In this document: positions 1-7,445 of the stretch, piece after piece | How the letters are laid out: each line of letters starts with the position of its first letter | How positions within the stretch are numbered: position 1 is the stretch's first letter | Assembly (NCBI GenBank): GCA_964534765.1 | Contig: CAZHRJ010000087.1 | Span: 1-13,853 of the forward strand | Reading direction: 5' to 3' | DNA: 13,853 bases | Origin: CAZHRJ01 sp964534765 | Lineage (GTDB): Bacteria; Lindowbacteria; 2-12-FULL-62-27 | Program-made: the position numbers and the translations under genes | Notes under the pieces: model-generated | Told to the model about the DNA's origin: nothing | What the model saw: the letters and a program-made list of their open reading frames with translations, nothing else | Database searches by the model: none

Positions 1-91
1 CAACCTCCGCAGGGGAATTTTGATCAAAAACGGCCCCGCAGCCACAGGTCAACCCACCATATGCGGAATCGCTGGAAGTTCTGTGATTTTC

Positions 92-120
92 TTGACACCG
101 CCCCATCGTCGGGATAAAGT
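92..120 (+). promoter_or_regulatory. Sigma70-like promoter for the M23-bactofilin-tmk-to-tatD operon
   Basis: A perfect -35 hexamer TTGACA (92-97) is followed by a 17-bp spacer and TAAAGT (115-120), which matches the TATAAT consensus at four of six positions. Transcription would start near 127, leaving a leader of about 80 nt before the first gene. No other good promoter is evident before 7400, so this may serve all eight genes down to tatD. The call rests on hexamer match and spacing only. Confidence 0.6.
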
Positions 121-170
121 ATCGGCTGTCTGTCAGGAGTTTACAGTTACCCTGTCGGGGGGATTTGGGT

Positions 171-200
171 AGCGCATGGGCGCTAGGCACCTTGAGCGCC
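171..200 (+). promoter_or_regulatory. Leader with two mutually exclusive hairpins beside the ribosome binding site
   Basis: AGCGC (171-175) can pair with GCGCT (180-184) across a 4-nt loop. The overlapping GGCGCT (179-184) can instead pair with AGCGCC (195-200) across a 10-nt loop. The two structures cannot form together. The second abuts the Shine-Dalgarno-like GAGGTGG (201-207). The pairings are seen in the sequence; a regulatory role is inference, since short GC-rich stems also arise by chance. Confidence 0.3.
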
Positions 201-207
201 GAGGTGG

Positions 208-1143
208 GTGTTGAACAAACTGAAACGCTACACGATTTTGCTCGTCCCTCAAACAGGGGGGCCGATGACCAAGGTCAGTTTTACCGAAGGGCGGCTCCGT
301 TTCTGGATGGGGGCGCTGGTCTCCGTCGGCTGCCTGTTGTTCGCCAACCTGGGTGTCTTTGTGTACCTGTATGTCGTCGATCGGGGCAGCGTGTTCAACT
401 ACCTTTCTTTTAAATCGGAAAATACACGCATGAAGCAAGAGCGCGAGGTCGATTTCAAATCGCTCCGGCGGCAGTTTGAAGACGTCACTGACCAGCATCA
501 GCAGACGATTGCCCGTATGGCGGAGATCGAGACCATAACTGGATTTCGTAATTTTGATCCCAAACAAATTTTGAGCGCTCAGGGCGGCCCGGAAGGCCGG
601 TATCAGGACAGCCAGGGGGCCATCAGCCAGGCGCAGCTGGCCGATTTGCGCCGGCAGGTCGACCAAATCGACGACGAACACAGGGAAATCCATGACCGGC
701 TCCAAAAAATTCAATTGTTTGTTCGCGCCAACGAAGAACGCATGCGCAATACACCCGTCGGCTGGCCGGTCAATGGATGGGTATCCTCCACATTCGGATG
801 GCGGCGGGATCCGTGGTCGGGCCGGAACGAACACCATGACGGGGTCGACATATCGGCCTGGTACGGAACGCCCATCCGCGCCTCGGGCGACGGCACGGTT
901 CGGACAGCGGCCCGGAACGGGGGCTATGGACAGATGGTGGTATTGACTCACAACTATGGATATGAAACATACTATGGACATATGAGCCGCGTGGTGGCCA
1001 AGCCCGGTCTTACAGTATCCCGGGGTGACATCATCGGCTACGTGGGGTCGAGCGGCCGGTCCACCGGCGCTCACATGCATTATGAGATTCGAGTGAACAA
1101 TCGACCCGTAGATCCCTGGCCGTATCTCGGCCTGATGCCGTAG
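208..1143 (+). CDS. Membrane-anchored M23 family metallopeptidase with coiled-coil segment
   Basis: A 311-residue predicted peptidoglycan endopeptidase of the LytM/M23 type. A short basic N-terminus precedes one membrane segment at about residues 33-56. A charged, probably coiled-coil region (about 70-110 and 140-180) leads to the M23 domain (about 185-305). The zinc ligands are visible as H210 and D214 in the HDGVD motif and H291 in HMH; H258 and H289 are the probable catalytic histidines. It should act on cell-wall peptide cross-links from the outer face of the membrane. The start is GTG 208 or TTG 211; TTG 211 has the better spacing from GAGGTGG (201-207). The next gene is a bactofilin 15 bp downstream, a recurrent pairing in cell-shape modules (for example Hyphomonas LmdC/BacA and the Helicobacter Csd1/CcmA region). 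All metal ligands are intact, so it is probably active. Confidence 0.9.
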   Translation: MLNKLKRYTILLVPQTGGPMTKVSFTEGRLRFWMGALVSVGCLLFANLGVFVYLYVVDRGSVFNYLSFKSENTRMKQEREVDFKSLRRQFEDVTDQHQQTIARMAEIETITGFRNFDPKQILSAQGGPEGRYQDSQGAISQAQLADLRRQVDQIDDEHREIHDRLQKIQLFVRANEERMRNTPVGWPVNGWVSSTFGWRRDPWSGRNEHHDGVDISAWYGTPIRASGDGTVRTAARNGGYGQMVVLTHNYGYETYYGHMSRVVAKPGLTVSRGDIIGYVGSSGRSTGAHMHYEIRVNNRPVDPWPYLGLMP

Positions 1144-1158
1144 CGCAAGGAGGCAACC

Positions 1159-1632
1159 ATGCTCAAGAGACTGATGTCGCAAGTATCAGAACCAGCCGCA
1201 GCGGAAGCGATCGACACCGTGTTGGGTCCTCATACCCATTTCAAGGGTGTGCTCGGGTTTGAGGGATCGGTTCGAATTGACGGAAAATTCGATGGCGAAA
1301 TTACGGCGGGCGGCCTATTGGTCGTTGGCGAGGGGGCGGTAATCAGGGCGAATGTTCGGGTCTCGCGGGTCGTCGTCGCGGGACATGTTCACGGGGATAT
1401 CGAAGCCACGGAGTCCCTGCAGGTCCAACCGACCGGCCGGGTATTCGGCGATATCTCAACACCGGAACTGCAGTTGGCCCGGGGAGTGACCCTCGAAGGC
1501 CGGTGCACCATTAATCGCCGGCCGGATGGGGCTGTGTCTCTGAACATCGGCGGCGATCCCAATTCGGCGAAATCCCAACCCCCGGCACGGGACGGCAACA
1601 CCTTTCGAGTTGCTGCTCAAAAAGTCAGCTAA
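1159..1632 (+). CDS. Bactofilin family cytoskeletal protein
   Basis: A 157-residue bactofilin (formerly DUF583). These proteins form nucleotide-free polymers of right-handed beta-helix subunits that scaffold cell-wall enzymes. The core spans about residues 18-125 and shows the family's repeating hydrophobic/glycine pattern, starting with the GSVRIDGKFDGEI segment. Flanking tails are short and disordered; the C-terminal tail is rich in Pro, Ser and Asn. ATG 1159 is supported by a strong AAGGAGG (1147-1153), 5 nt upstream. The M23 peptidase immediately upstream is the likely partner, localised by the polymer. The gene ends in TAA at 1630-1632 and the tmk coding frame continues in the same phase directly after it. 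Family assignment is firm; the partnership is inferred from context. Confidence 0.92.
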   Translation: MLKRLMSQVSEPAAAEAIDTVLGPHTHFKGVLGFEGSVRIDGKFDGEITAGGLLVVGEGAVIRANVRVSRVVVAGHVHGDIEATESLQVQPTGRVFGDISTPELQLARGVTLEGRCTINRRPDGAVSLNIGGDPNSAKSQPPARDGNTFRVAAQKVS

Positions 1633-1644
1633 CTGTTTGATTTT

Positions 1645-2337
1645 CTGCGCGGATTTCTCCTTACTCTAGAAGGCCCGGAAGGCAGCGGGAAATCTACTCA
1701 GGCGGGAAAAATCGTTCGATTTCTCCGGCGCTGCGGGTTCGTCGTGGTCCACACCCGCGAACCCGGCGGTACGCCTCTGGGCGAGTCCATCCGGAAACTT
1801 CTCCTCGATCCGGCCCATCGGCGGCTAAGCCCTAAAACCGAATTCCTGTTGTATGAGGCCTGCCGGTCCCAGCATGTGGACGAGAAAATCCAGTCGGCTC
1901 TATCCGAGGGGAAGGTGGTGGTTTGCGAGCGGTTTTCCGACGCGACCATGGCCTATCAGGGATATGGCCGCGGGCTTGACCTCACGGCCCTTTCCCGGGT
2001 TGACCGATTCGCCACCGCGGGAATTCAGCCGGACGCCACGCTGCTTTTTGATTTGCCCGCCGAAGTCGGACTTCGAAAGGCGATTTCCTCAAAGCGAGAG
2101 TTTTCGACAAAAGGGGACCGGATCGAACAGGCCGGCCTCGCCTTTCACCGACGTGTCCGGCGGGGGTATCTGGCTCTGGCTCGACGCAATCGTCGAATCC
2201 GCGTCATTTCGGTTCAGCCCGGATCATCCCCGGAGAGCACATTTGATCGGTTGCGCCAGTTTCTGAAAGATATGATTCAGCGGGAGGGTCTCAATGAAGG
2301 TTGCGCGAAAAGGCGAAGTCAGCACCGGCAGTCTTGA
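1645..2337 (+). CDS. tmk: Thymidylate kinase (dTMP kinase), apparent CTG start
   Basis: Phosphorylates dTMP to dTDP with ATP, for DNA synthesis. The P-loop EGPEGSGKST, the REPGGT motif, the ERF...AYQGYGRG substrate-binding segment (E95-R96-F97) and the FHRRVRRGYL helix are all present. The start is odd. The P-loop lies upstream of the first GTG (1744), and the only in-frame near-start codons between the bactofilin TAA (1630-1632) and the P-loop are CTG 1633 and CTG 1645. CTG 1645 gives an N-terminus that lines up with B. subtilis Tmk (MSGLFITFEGPEG) and a protein of 230 residues, near the usual 205-215 plus a short basic C-terminal tail. No Shine-Dalgarno is visible, so translation may be coupled to the bactofilin stop. 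The 3' end overlaps yaaR by 44 bp. Function is sure; the start is not. Confidence 0.9.
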   Translation: MRGFLLTLEGPEGSGKSTQAGKIVRFLRRCGFVVVHTREPGGTPLGESIRKLLLDPAHRRLSPKTEFLLYEACRSQHVDEKIQSALSEGKVVVCERFSDATMAYQGYGRGLDLTALSRVDRFATAGIQPDATLLFDLPAEVGLRKAISSKREFSTKGDRIEQAGLAFHRRVRRGYLALARRNRRIRVISVQPGSSPESTFDRLRQFLKDMIQREGLNEGCAKRRSQHRQS

Positions 2338-2806
2338 AGGCCGGGGCGCCGGGACGGAGGCGGTCCAGGGCGGCAAGATGGCGCCTGCCGCCGAGGAAAT
2401 TTCAAAATCCGGCGGCAGCCCATTCGCCGAACGGCTATTCTCAACCCTCCTGGCGGAAATCCGCGGGGACCTCGATGCTCTGCAGGCTCGTGTTGATGGG
2501 ACCGCGTCCGCACTGGTCGCTCAGCCTAACCAGGTCAGGCTTGACGAGTACAAGGATGCCGTTTCCCATCTGGTTGCTTTTTTGCTGGACAAAAGCACCC
2601 TCATCAAACAGGTCCAGTCGATCAAACGCGGCAAGGATGGGAAACCCAGGGAGTTTATGCGGGTGGAGGTTGTCAACGACAAATTGGCGGAATTGACTCG
2701 GGAGGTTCTCAAGGCTCAGAAACCGATGCTCGATCTGGTCAACCGGCTGGATGAAATCAGGGGAATATTGATGGACTTTTATGACTGGAAAATCGACAAG
2801 CGATAA
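2294..2806 (+). CDS. yaaR: YaaR family protein (DUF327)
   Basis: A 170-residue protein of the DUF327/YaaR family, whose biochemical role is not established. Residues 1-40 are low-complexity and probably disordered. The helical domain runs from about 42 to 168 and carries the family's hydrophobic pattern around YKDAVSHLVAFLL and the basic turn before REFMRVEVVNDKLAEL. ATG 2294 has GGGAGGG (2282-2288) at 5-nt spacing. It sits between tmk and holB exactly as in Bacillus, where the order is tmk-yaaQ-yaaR-holB-yaaT; yaaQ is missing here. It overlaps tmk by 44 bp and holB by 26 bp, so the three are probably translated together. Context suggests a link to replication or to the RicT system, but this is inference only. 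Confidence 0.85.
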   Translation: MKVARKGEVSTGSLEGRGAGTEAVQGGKMAPAAEEISKSGGSPFAERLFSTLLAEIRGDLDALQARVDGTASALVAQPNQVRLDEYKDAVSHLVAFLLDKSTLIKQVQSIKRGKDGKPREFMRVEVVNDKLAELTREVLKAQKPMLDLVNRLDEIRGILMDFYDWKIDKR

Positions 2807-3728
2807 CCGCCGGGGCCCGGGCGGGCAACCTCCCTCATTCGAAACCCGGCGACTCCGGGCGCTGGCAGGGATCGCTCAGCCGATTTTTTTGATTTCCCCA
2901 AGCCGCGCCGTCCGACAGGCCGCGGTGGACCAGATCCTCCAGGACTTGCTCGGGTCAACCCTCAAAGCCGAACCGCCCCATCCCGATTTGACAATGCTGT
3001 CTCCCTCGACCGCGCAGGAATCGGGTGGGAGCGGAAAAAGCGTCGGAATCGACGCCGTCAAGTCATTCGTGGATCGGCTCTGTCACACGCCCACTCTCTC
3101 CAACGTGAGGGTCGGCTGGATCGAGCCGGCTTCGACCCTCACCATCGAATCTCAAAACGCGCTCCTGCGCTTCATCGAGGAACCGCCGCGGTCCAGTCGC
3201 GTCATTTTGTCGTCCCGCCGATCCGAAGATTTAATATCGACCCTGCTTTCCCGTTGTATCCAGGTGCGGCTTGGCGGGACAGCCGGGGGCGTCGGCGCGG
3301 GCGATGAATCCACGGCGCTCGCGGAACGGTTCGGTGAAGACGAGGATACCGTCTCCTGGTTGTTTGACCGGTTGGACGACCCGGAGGCCGTCGAAAAAAT
3401 GCTCGAGTGGCGTCTGGCCCACGCCGCCCGCGAGATCTGGGCCGCGGTCGCGGCCGGCCGGATTCCGGAGTCGCGGCTGATGGATCCTTTTCTGGATAAA
3501 CGCGTCCCCGCCGGCGAGGGGTCGCTTCTCTTTGTGGAAACCGTCCTGTCCGCCCTGTGCGAGCGCTTCCGGCATCTGTCGTCGGCCGATTCGCCCGCAT
3601 TTCTTCGTGTCGCCCAGCAGATCCTTGTCTTGCAGTCCGAACTTCGTTACAATCCTCAACGTCAACTGGTTCTCGCGACGGTGTCAGAGTGGCTGGAACC
3701 GCTGTGCCCGGGGTTTGCCGGAGGCTAG
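2781..3728 (+). CDS. holB: DNA polymerase III delta prime subunit, degenerate ATPase
   Basis: A 315-residue clamp-loader delta prime subunit, part of the complex that opens the beta clamp and loads it on DNA. The diagnostic segment is NALLRFIEEPP (126-136), followed by the beta-sheet VILSSRRSEDLI and the LLSRC sensor motif (SRC at 157-159). A canonical Walker A is absent: the matching position reads FLISPSRAVRQ (36-46). Delta prime subunits are often non-hydrolytic, so this fits the family. The four-cysteine zinc module found in many homologues is also missing. The C-terminal half (about 170-315) is the divergent helical collar. ATG 2781 overlaps the end of yaaR by 26 bp without a well-spaced Shine-Dalgarno. 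Location between yaaR and ricT matches the Bacillus order and strengthens the call. Confidence 0.85.
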   Translation: MTGKSTSDNRRGPGGQPPSFETRRLRALAGIAQPIFLISPSRAVRQAAVDQILQDLLGSTLKAEPPHPDLTMLSPSTAQESGGSGKSVGIDAVKSFVDRLCHTPTLSNVRVGWIEPASTLTIESQNALLRFIEEPPRSSRVILSSRRSEDLISTLLSRCIQVRLGGTAGGVGAGDESTALAERFGEDEDTVSWLFDRLDDPEAVEKMLEWRLAHAAREIWAAVAAGRIPESRLMDPFLDKRVPAGEGSLLFVETVLSALCERFRHLSSADSPAFLRVAQQILVLQSELRYNPQRQLVLATVSEWLEPLCPGFAGG

Positions 3729-3754
3729 CCGACGGAGGAGGAAAAATCGTTATC

Positions 3755-4591
3755 ATGAGTACCATTTCGATCTGCGCGCAGCCGCAGGTCCATGTCGATG
3801 TCCGATTCGAGCCCGTGACACTGTGTCGAACGTACGCGTGCGGTTCGATTTCCCCCACGCCGGGTCAATGGGTGGTGGTTGAAGAGGAAAAGTGTCTGGA
3901 GATCGGCAAGGCGGTGCGGCCGCCTGCGGAACTGAACGACCCGGCGTTGGTTGTGTCCGGAAAATTGTTGAGATTCGCGACCGACGATGACCGCGTGATC
4001 ATGGCCAAAAACAGCCTCCTGGCCAAACAGGCGCTTGCCCAGGCCAAAAACCAGGTCGACCGCCGGGCTCTGCCGATGGGCCTCTTTCATGCGCGTTACA
4101 GTTTCGATCGCACCCGGCTCACGTTTCAATTCACGGCCGACGGCCGCGTCGATTTCCGCGATCTACTCAAAGACCTGGCGGCGATGTTCAAAGCCCGCAT
4201 CGAACTGAGGCAAGTCGGCGCCCGGGAGGAAACCCGGGTGGTTGGCGGTTTCGGGCCCTGCGGCCGACGCACCTGCTGTTCGACCTTTCTGGCGGACTTA
4301 AAACCCATATCCATCAAAATGGCCAAAGATCAGGGACTCCACCAGAATCCCAATAAAGTCACGGGCCTGTGCGGGAAACTGATGTGCTGTTTGAAATACG
4401 AAGTCGATTTCTACCGTCAGGCCCTGGCCGATTTCCCGGCGGTCGACGCGCTGGTGACAACGGATACCCTTCAGGGAACGGTCGTCTATCAAAACCCGGT
4501 CAAAGGAACCGTTACCATCTCGCTTGCCCAGGGTATCATGAGAGAGATCCCCGTGGATGATGTCCGCGGCGTCCGGATCGCCGCCAACTGA
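3755..4591 (+). CDS. ricT: RicT/YaaT, PSP1 domain protein with iron-sulfur cysteines
   Basis: A 278-residue PSP1-domain protein, the same size as B. subtilis YaaT (RicT). There it joins RicA and RicF in a complex that carries Fe-S clusters and directs RNase Y mRNA processing. The key segment has two matching cysteine clusters: C169, C174, C175 (GPCGRRTCC) and C206, C211, C212 (GLCGKLMCC). The open frame extends upstream to 3557 inside holB, but ATG 3755 is preferred because family similarity begins there and GGAGGAGG (3734-3741) lies just upstream, though its 13-nt spacing is long. RicA and RicF homologues are not in this window. The gene follows holB by 26 bp and ends 2 bp before metG. Family call is firm; an RNase Y role in this organism is inference. 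Confidence 0.9.
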   Translation: MSTISICAQPQVHVDVRFEPVTLCRTYACGSISPTPGQWVVVEEEKCLEIGKAVRPPAELNDPALVVSGKLLRFATDDDRVIMAKNSLLAKQALAQAKNQVDRRALPMGLFHARYSFDRTRLTFQFTADGRVDFRDLLKDLAAMFKARIELRQVGAREETRVVGGFGPCGRRTCCSTFLADLKPISIKMAKDQGLHQNPNKVTGLCGKLMCCLKYEVDFYRQALADFPAVDALVTTDTLQGTVVYQNPVKGTVTISLAQGIMREIPVDDVRGVRIAAN

Positions 4592-4593
4592 CC

Positions 4594-6588
4594 ATGTCCG
4601 CCGTTCGGTCTCTCCCGGAACGGCTGGCCGACCTGAAAAAGAAATGGACCCGGCCGCTCCTGATCACAACCCCCATCTACTATGTCAACGACGTCCCCCA
4701 CATCGGCCATGCCTACACCACAATCGCCGCCGATGTCCTGGCGCGACATTACCGTCAGATGGGCCGGCGGGTGTTTTTCCTCACGGGAACGGATGAACAC
4801 GGCCTCAAAGTCCAAAAGGCGGCCGCGGACCGCGGGGTCGATCCCCAGCGTCATTGTGACGAAATGGTTGAGCGATTCGTCCAGCTCTGGAAAAAACTCG
4901 ATATTTCAAACGACGGGTTCATCCGGACGACGGATCCGGAACACATCCGCTATGTCCAGTCCGTTCTCGCGGATCTGCAGAATAAAAATGAGATTTCAAC
5001 CGGCGTTTATCAGGGCTGGTACTGTGTTCCCTGCGAGAGATACTGCACCGATAAGGATGTGATCGAGGGCGCGTGTCCCGACTGCCGCCGGCCGGTGGAA
5101 CGGCTGGAAGAAAAGAATTATTTTTTCCGGCTGTCTCGCCGGCAAAATCAACTCGCTGACCTCGTCCAGTCGGACCGGCTGACGATCCTGCCGGCCACTC
5201 GGAAAAATGAAGTGCTCGGGTTTCTCCAGCAACCGCTGATGGATCTTTGCATCTCGAGGCCCCGCAAAAGACTCGCGTGGGGGATTCCATTGCCGTTCGA
5301 TCCGGAGTTTGTCACCTATGTCTGGTTTGACGCCCTGCTCAATTACATTTCCGCAACTATCTACGCCCCGCGCTTGGCCGCCGGACCGTCCGGACCGCGC
5401 CCGCCGCTTTGGGAGGAATCCGAGGTACTGCATTTGATCGGCAAGGACATTTTAAAGCCGCCTCATGCGATCTACTGGCCGGCGATGCTGATGGCGATGG
5501 GCAAGGCGGCTCCATCCCGAATCGTGGCTCACGGATGGTGGACGGTCGAAGGCCAGAAAATGTCCAAGTCACTGGGCAACGCCATTGATCCGAACGCCAT
5601 CGTCGAATCCTACGGTGTCGACGCGTTCCGATATTTTCTCCTTCGAGAGGTCCCCTTCGGTCAGGACGGAGACTTTTCGGCGTCGGCATTGATCGGGAGG
5701 ATTAATCACGATCTGGCGGACGAGTTCGGCAATCTGGTCGGCCGAATGGCCGCGATGGCTCGGCAGAAAGACTCCGGCGACCTGTTTCCGTCCGCGTATC
5801 CTGCCGACGCGTCGTCGGCGCGGCGGCAGGAGTTCCTCTTCGAATCGATCCAGGCGGTCGAAACTCTTCAATTCTCGTTGTCCCTGACGGTCCTGGCGGA
5901 TCTCTTTTCCGACTTGAACAAAAAAATCAACGATGACCGGCCTTGGGAATCGGCTGAAGACCTTCGCCGGCAGACGCTGGGGTCCTGCGCCGTCGACTTG
6001 GCGCGCGGGATTTTTTTGCTGGCCCCGTTTGTCCCGACGCTGGCGAAAGAGGCGGCGTGCCGCTTGGGGTGTGGAGAGGTTTTGTCGAAGCCGGACGTCC
6101 TGTTTTCGGACGAACAGATCCGGCAGAGCCCTCCTTGGCGCGTGTCCCCGGGCGCGCCGCTGGTCGTGAAAATCGATACCGCCAAAGATTCAAAGGCGTC
6201 CGCCGTCGCGTCCGCGCCGGGCCGGCCGCCGGTGGACGATTCGGTTCCGATCGGAGTCGTTATCGACATCACGGATTTCCAAAAAATCGATCTGCGCACC
6301 GCCCGGATCATTTCCGCCGAACGGGTGTCGGGCAGCGAGAAACTGCTCAAGCTGTCGGTTGCGGTGGGGCCGGATGAGGCCGACCGCCGTCAGATCGTCG
6401 CGGGAATCGGCCGGCGATACGCGCCCGAGGAGTTGATTGGAAAAACGGTTGTGGTGGTGTCAAACCTGAAACCCCGAAAAGTTTTTGGCGTTGAATCCCA
6501 CGGAATGTTGCTCGCCGCCGGCGCCGAAACCTCTCTCCATCTGGTCACGCTTGACGGCGACATCCCGCCCGGTACACGGATCAAATAG
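4594..6588 (+). CDS. metG: Methionyl-tRNA synthetase with C-terminal tRNA-binding domain
   Basis: A 664-residue class I synthetase that charges tRNA-Met, including the initiator. The HIGH signature is at 36-39 after ITTPIYYVND, and KMSKS at 322-326 in GQKMSKSLGN. The connective-peptide zinc knuckle has C144, C147, C161 and C164. An alpha-helical anticodon-binding domain (about 375-510) is followed by a low-complexity linker and an EMAPII/Trbp111-like domain (about 557-664) starting at DITDFQKIDLRTA. This is the long, two-part type of MetRS. The N-terminus has about 20 residues ahead of the usual start. ATG 4594 lies 2 bp after the ricT stop with no clear Shine-Dalgarno, suggesting coupling. 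The next gene is tatD, as in Bacillus metS-yabD. Confidence 0.97.
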   Translation: MSAVRSLPERLADLKKKWTRPLLITTPIYYVNDVPHIGHAYTTIAADVLARHYRQMGRRVFFLTGTDEHGLKVQKAAADRGVDPQRHCDEMVERFVQLWKKLDISNDGFIRTTDPEHIRYVQSVLADLQNKNEISTGVYQGWYCVPCERYCTDKDVIEGACPDCRRPVERLEEKNYFFRLSRRQNQLADLVQSDRLTILPATRKNEVLGFLQQPLMDLCISRPRKRLAWGIPLPFDPEFVTYVWFDALLNYISATIYAPRLAAGPSGPRPPLWEESEVLHLIGKDILKPPHAIYWPAMLMAMGKAAPSRIVAHGWWTVEGQKMSKSLGNAIDPNAIVESYGVDAFRYFLLREVPFGQDGDFSASALIGRINHDLADEFGNLVGRMAAMARQKDSGDLFPSAYPADASSARRQEFLFESIQAVETLQFSLSLTVLADLFSDLNKKINDDRPWESAEDLRRQTLGSCAVDLARGIFLLAPFVPTLAKEAACRLGCGEVLSKPDVLFSDEQIRQSPPWRVSPGAPLVVKIDTAKDSKASAVASAPGRPPVDDSVPIGVVIDITDFQKIDLRTARIISAERVSGSEKLLKLSVAVGPDEADRRQIVAGIGRRYAPEELIGKTVVVVSNLKPRKVFGVESHGMLLAAGAETSLHLVTLDGDIPPGTRIK

Positions 6589-6590
6589 AT

Positions 6591-7382
6591 ATTTTTTGCG
6601 CCGATACCCATTGTCATCTGGATGATCCCGCTTTTTCCGGCGATCTGGAGGCGGTCATTGAGAGGGCCCGGGCGGCGGGCATCTGGCCGCTGGTTGTGCC
6701 GTCGGAATCGTACGCGTCCAGTGAACGGGTCTTGGAACTGTCCCGGCCGCGGCCGGGACTCCTGCCCTGCGTCGGTGTTCATCCGCATCAGGCGTCGGCC
6801 CTTGAATTATCCCAGCGCGCGGGCTTCGAGAAACTCGCCCGTCTTCCGGAGGTCATTGCCATTGGTGAAATCGGAATCGATTATTTTTACTCATACAGCC
6901 CGAGGCAAACACAGATGGAAACGCTGGAGTTTTTTCTGGACCTGGCCCGGCAGGTTGCAAAGCCGGTCTGTCTCCACGTCCGGGACCGGGATGACGGATC
7001 GGAGGCTTTTTCGGACGTGGTGTCCTTGTTGAAATCCTACGGTGGGAGCCTGCGTGGTGTCGTTCACTGTTTCACCGGTCCTGAGCCGGTAGCTGTTCAA
7101 TTGATGGACATGGGGTTTCACCTGTCGTTTACGGGTATTTTGAGTTTCAAGTCGGCGGATGGACTCCGGTCTTTGTTCTCGCATCTGCCCGCGGACCGGA
7201 TTCTGCTCGAAACCGACGCGCCGTATCTGGCGCCGGTTCCGTATCGGGGAAAACGAAACGAGCCGGCGTATGTCAGGCCCCTGTTTTCCCTGACGGCGGC
7301 TCTTCGCAAGCTGGGAGAGCCGCTTTGGTCGGAGCGTTTGATTCAGACTCAGCGGGATCTCTTTGGATTGCGCTGCGGTTGA
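6591..7382 (+). CDS. tatD: TatD family metal-dependent nuclease, apparent ATT or ATA start
   Basis: A TatD/YcfH-type hydrolase (about 263 residues), a metal-dependent DNase of the TIM-barrel amidohydrolase group. All metal ligands are visible when numbered from 6591: H7 and H9 (THCHLD), E93 (GEIGIDY), H129, H159 (HCFTG) and D209 (ETDAPYL). The first GTG (6696) would delete the HxH motif. Upstream, the frame meets a TGA at 6552-6554, and between that stop and the motif there is no ATG, GTG or TTG. The only plausible starts are ATT 6591 or ATA 6585, the latter overlapping the metG TAG (6586-6588). Translation is probably coupled to metG. A base error in the assembly is the main alternative. Downstream, a new promoter begins near 7409, so this is probably the last gene of its operon. 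Confidence 0.88.
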   Translation: MFCADTHCHLDDPAFSGDLEAVIERARAAGIWPLVVPSESYASSERVLELSRPRPGLLPCVGVHPHQASALELSQRAGFEKLARLPEVIAIGEIGIDYFYSYSPRQTQMETLEFFLDLARQVAKPVCLHVRDRDDGSEAFSDVVSLLKSYGGSLRGVVHCFTGPEPVAVQLMDMGFHLSFTGILSFKSADGLRSLFSHLPADRILLETDAPYLAPVPYRGKRNEPAYVRPLFSLTAALRKLGEPLWSERLIQTQRDLFGLRCG

Positions 7383-7408
7383 GTTTCCGGACCGGGGTTT
7401 CGCGTTCC

Positions 7409-7437
7409 TTGACATTTTTCGATCGAATGCGTAAGTT
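7409..7437 (+). promoter_or_regulatory. Sigma70-like promoter for the second transcription unit
   Basis: TTGACA (7409-7414) is followed by 17 bp and TAAGTT (7432-7437), three of six matches to TATAAT. The layout is the same as the promoter at 92-120. It lies 27 bp after tatD and would start RNA near 7444, just ahead of the hairpin at 7446-7467. Confidence 0.5.
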
Positions 7438-7445
7438 GCACCTCT

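Noticed and set aside
133..1182. Long minus-strand open frame of 349 residues
   Set aside because: It is antisense to the M23 peptidase, whose zinc ligands and family motifs are clear; the minus-strand protein has no recognisable features.
1744..1746. GTG as the tmk start
   Set aside because: It would delete the P-loop and leave an inactive kinase, while the upstream frame is open and family-like.
3202..3858. Minus-strand open frame of 218 residues
   Set aside because: Antisense to holB and the start of ricT; extremely Arg/Pro-rich, as expected from the reverse of GC-rich coding DNA.
6696..6698. GTG as the tatD start
   Set aside because: It would remove the metal-binding HxH motif, which is encoded in frame at 6609-6617.
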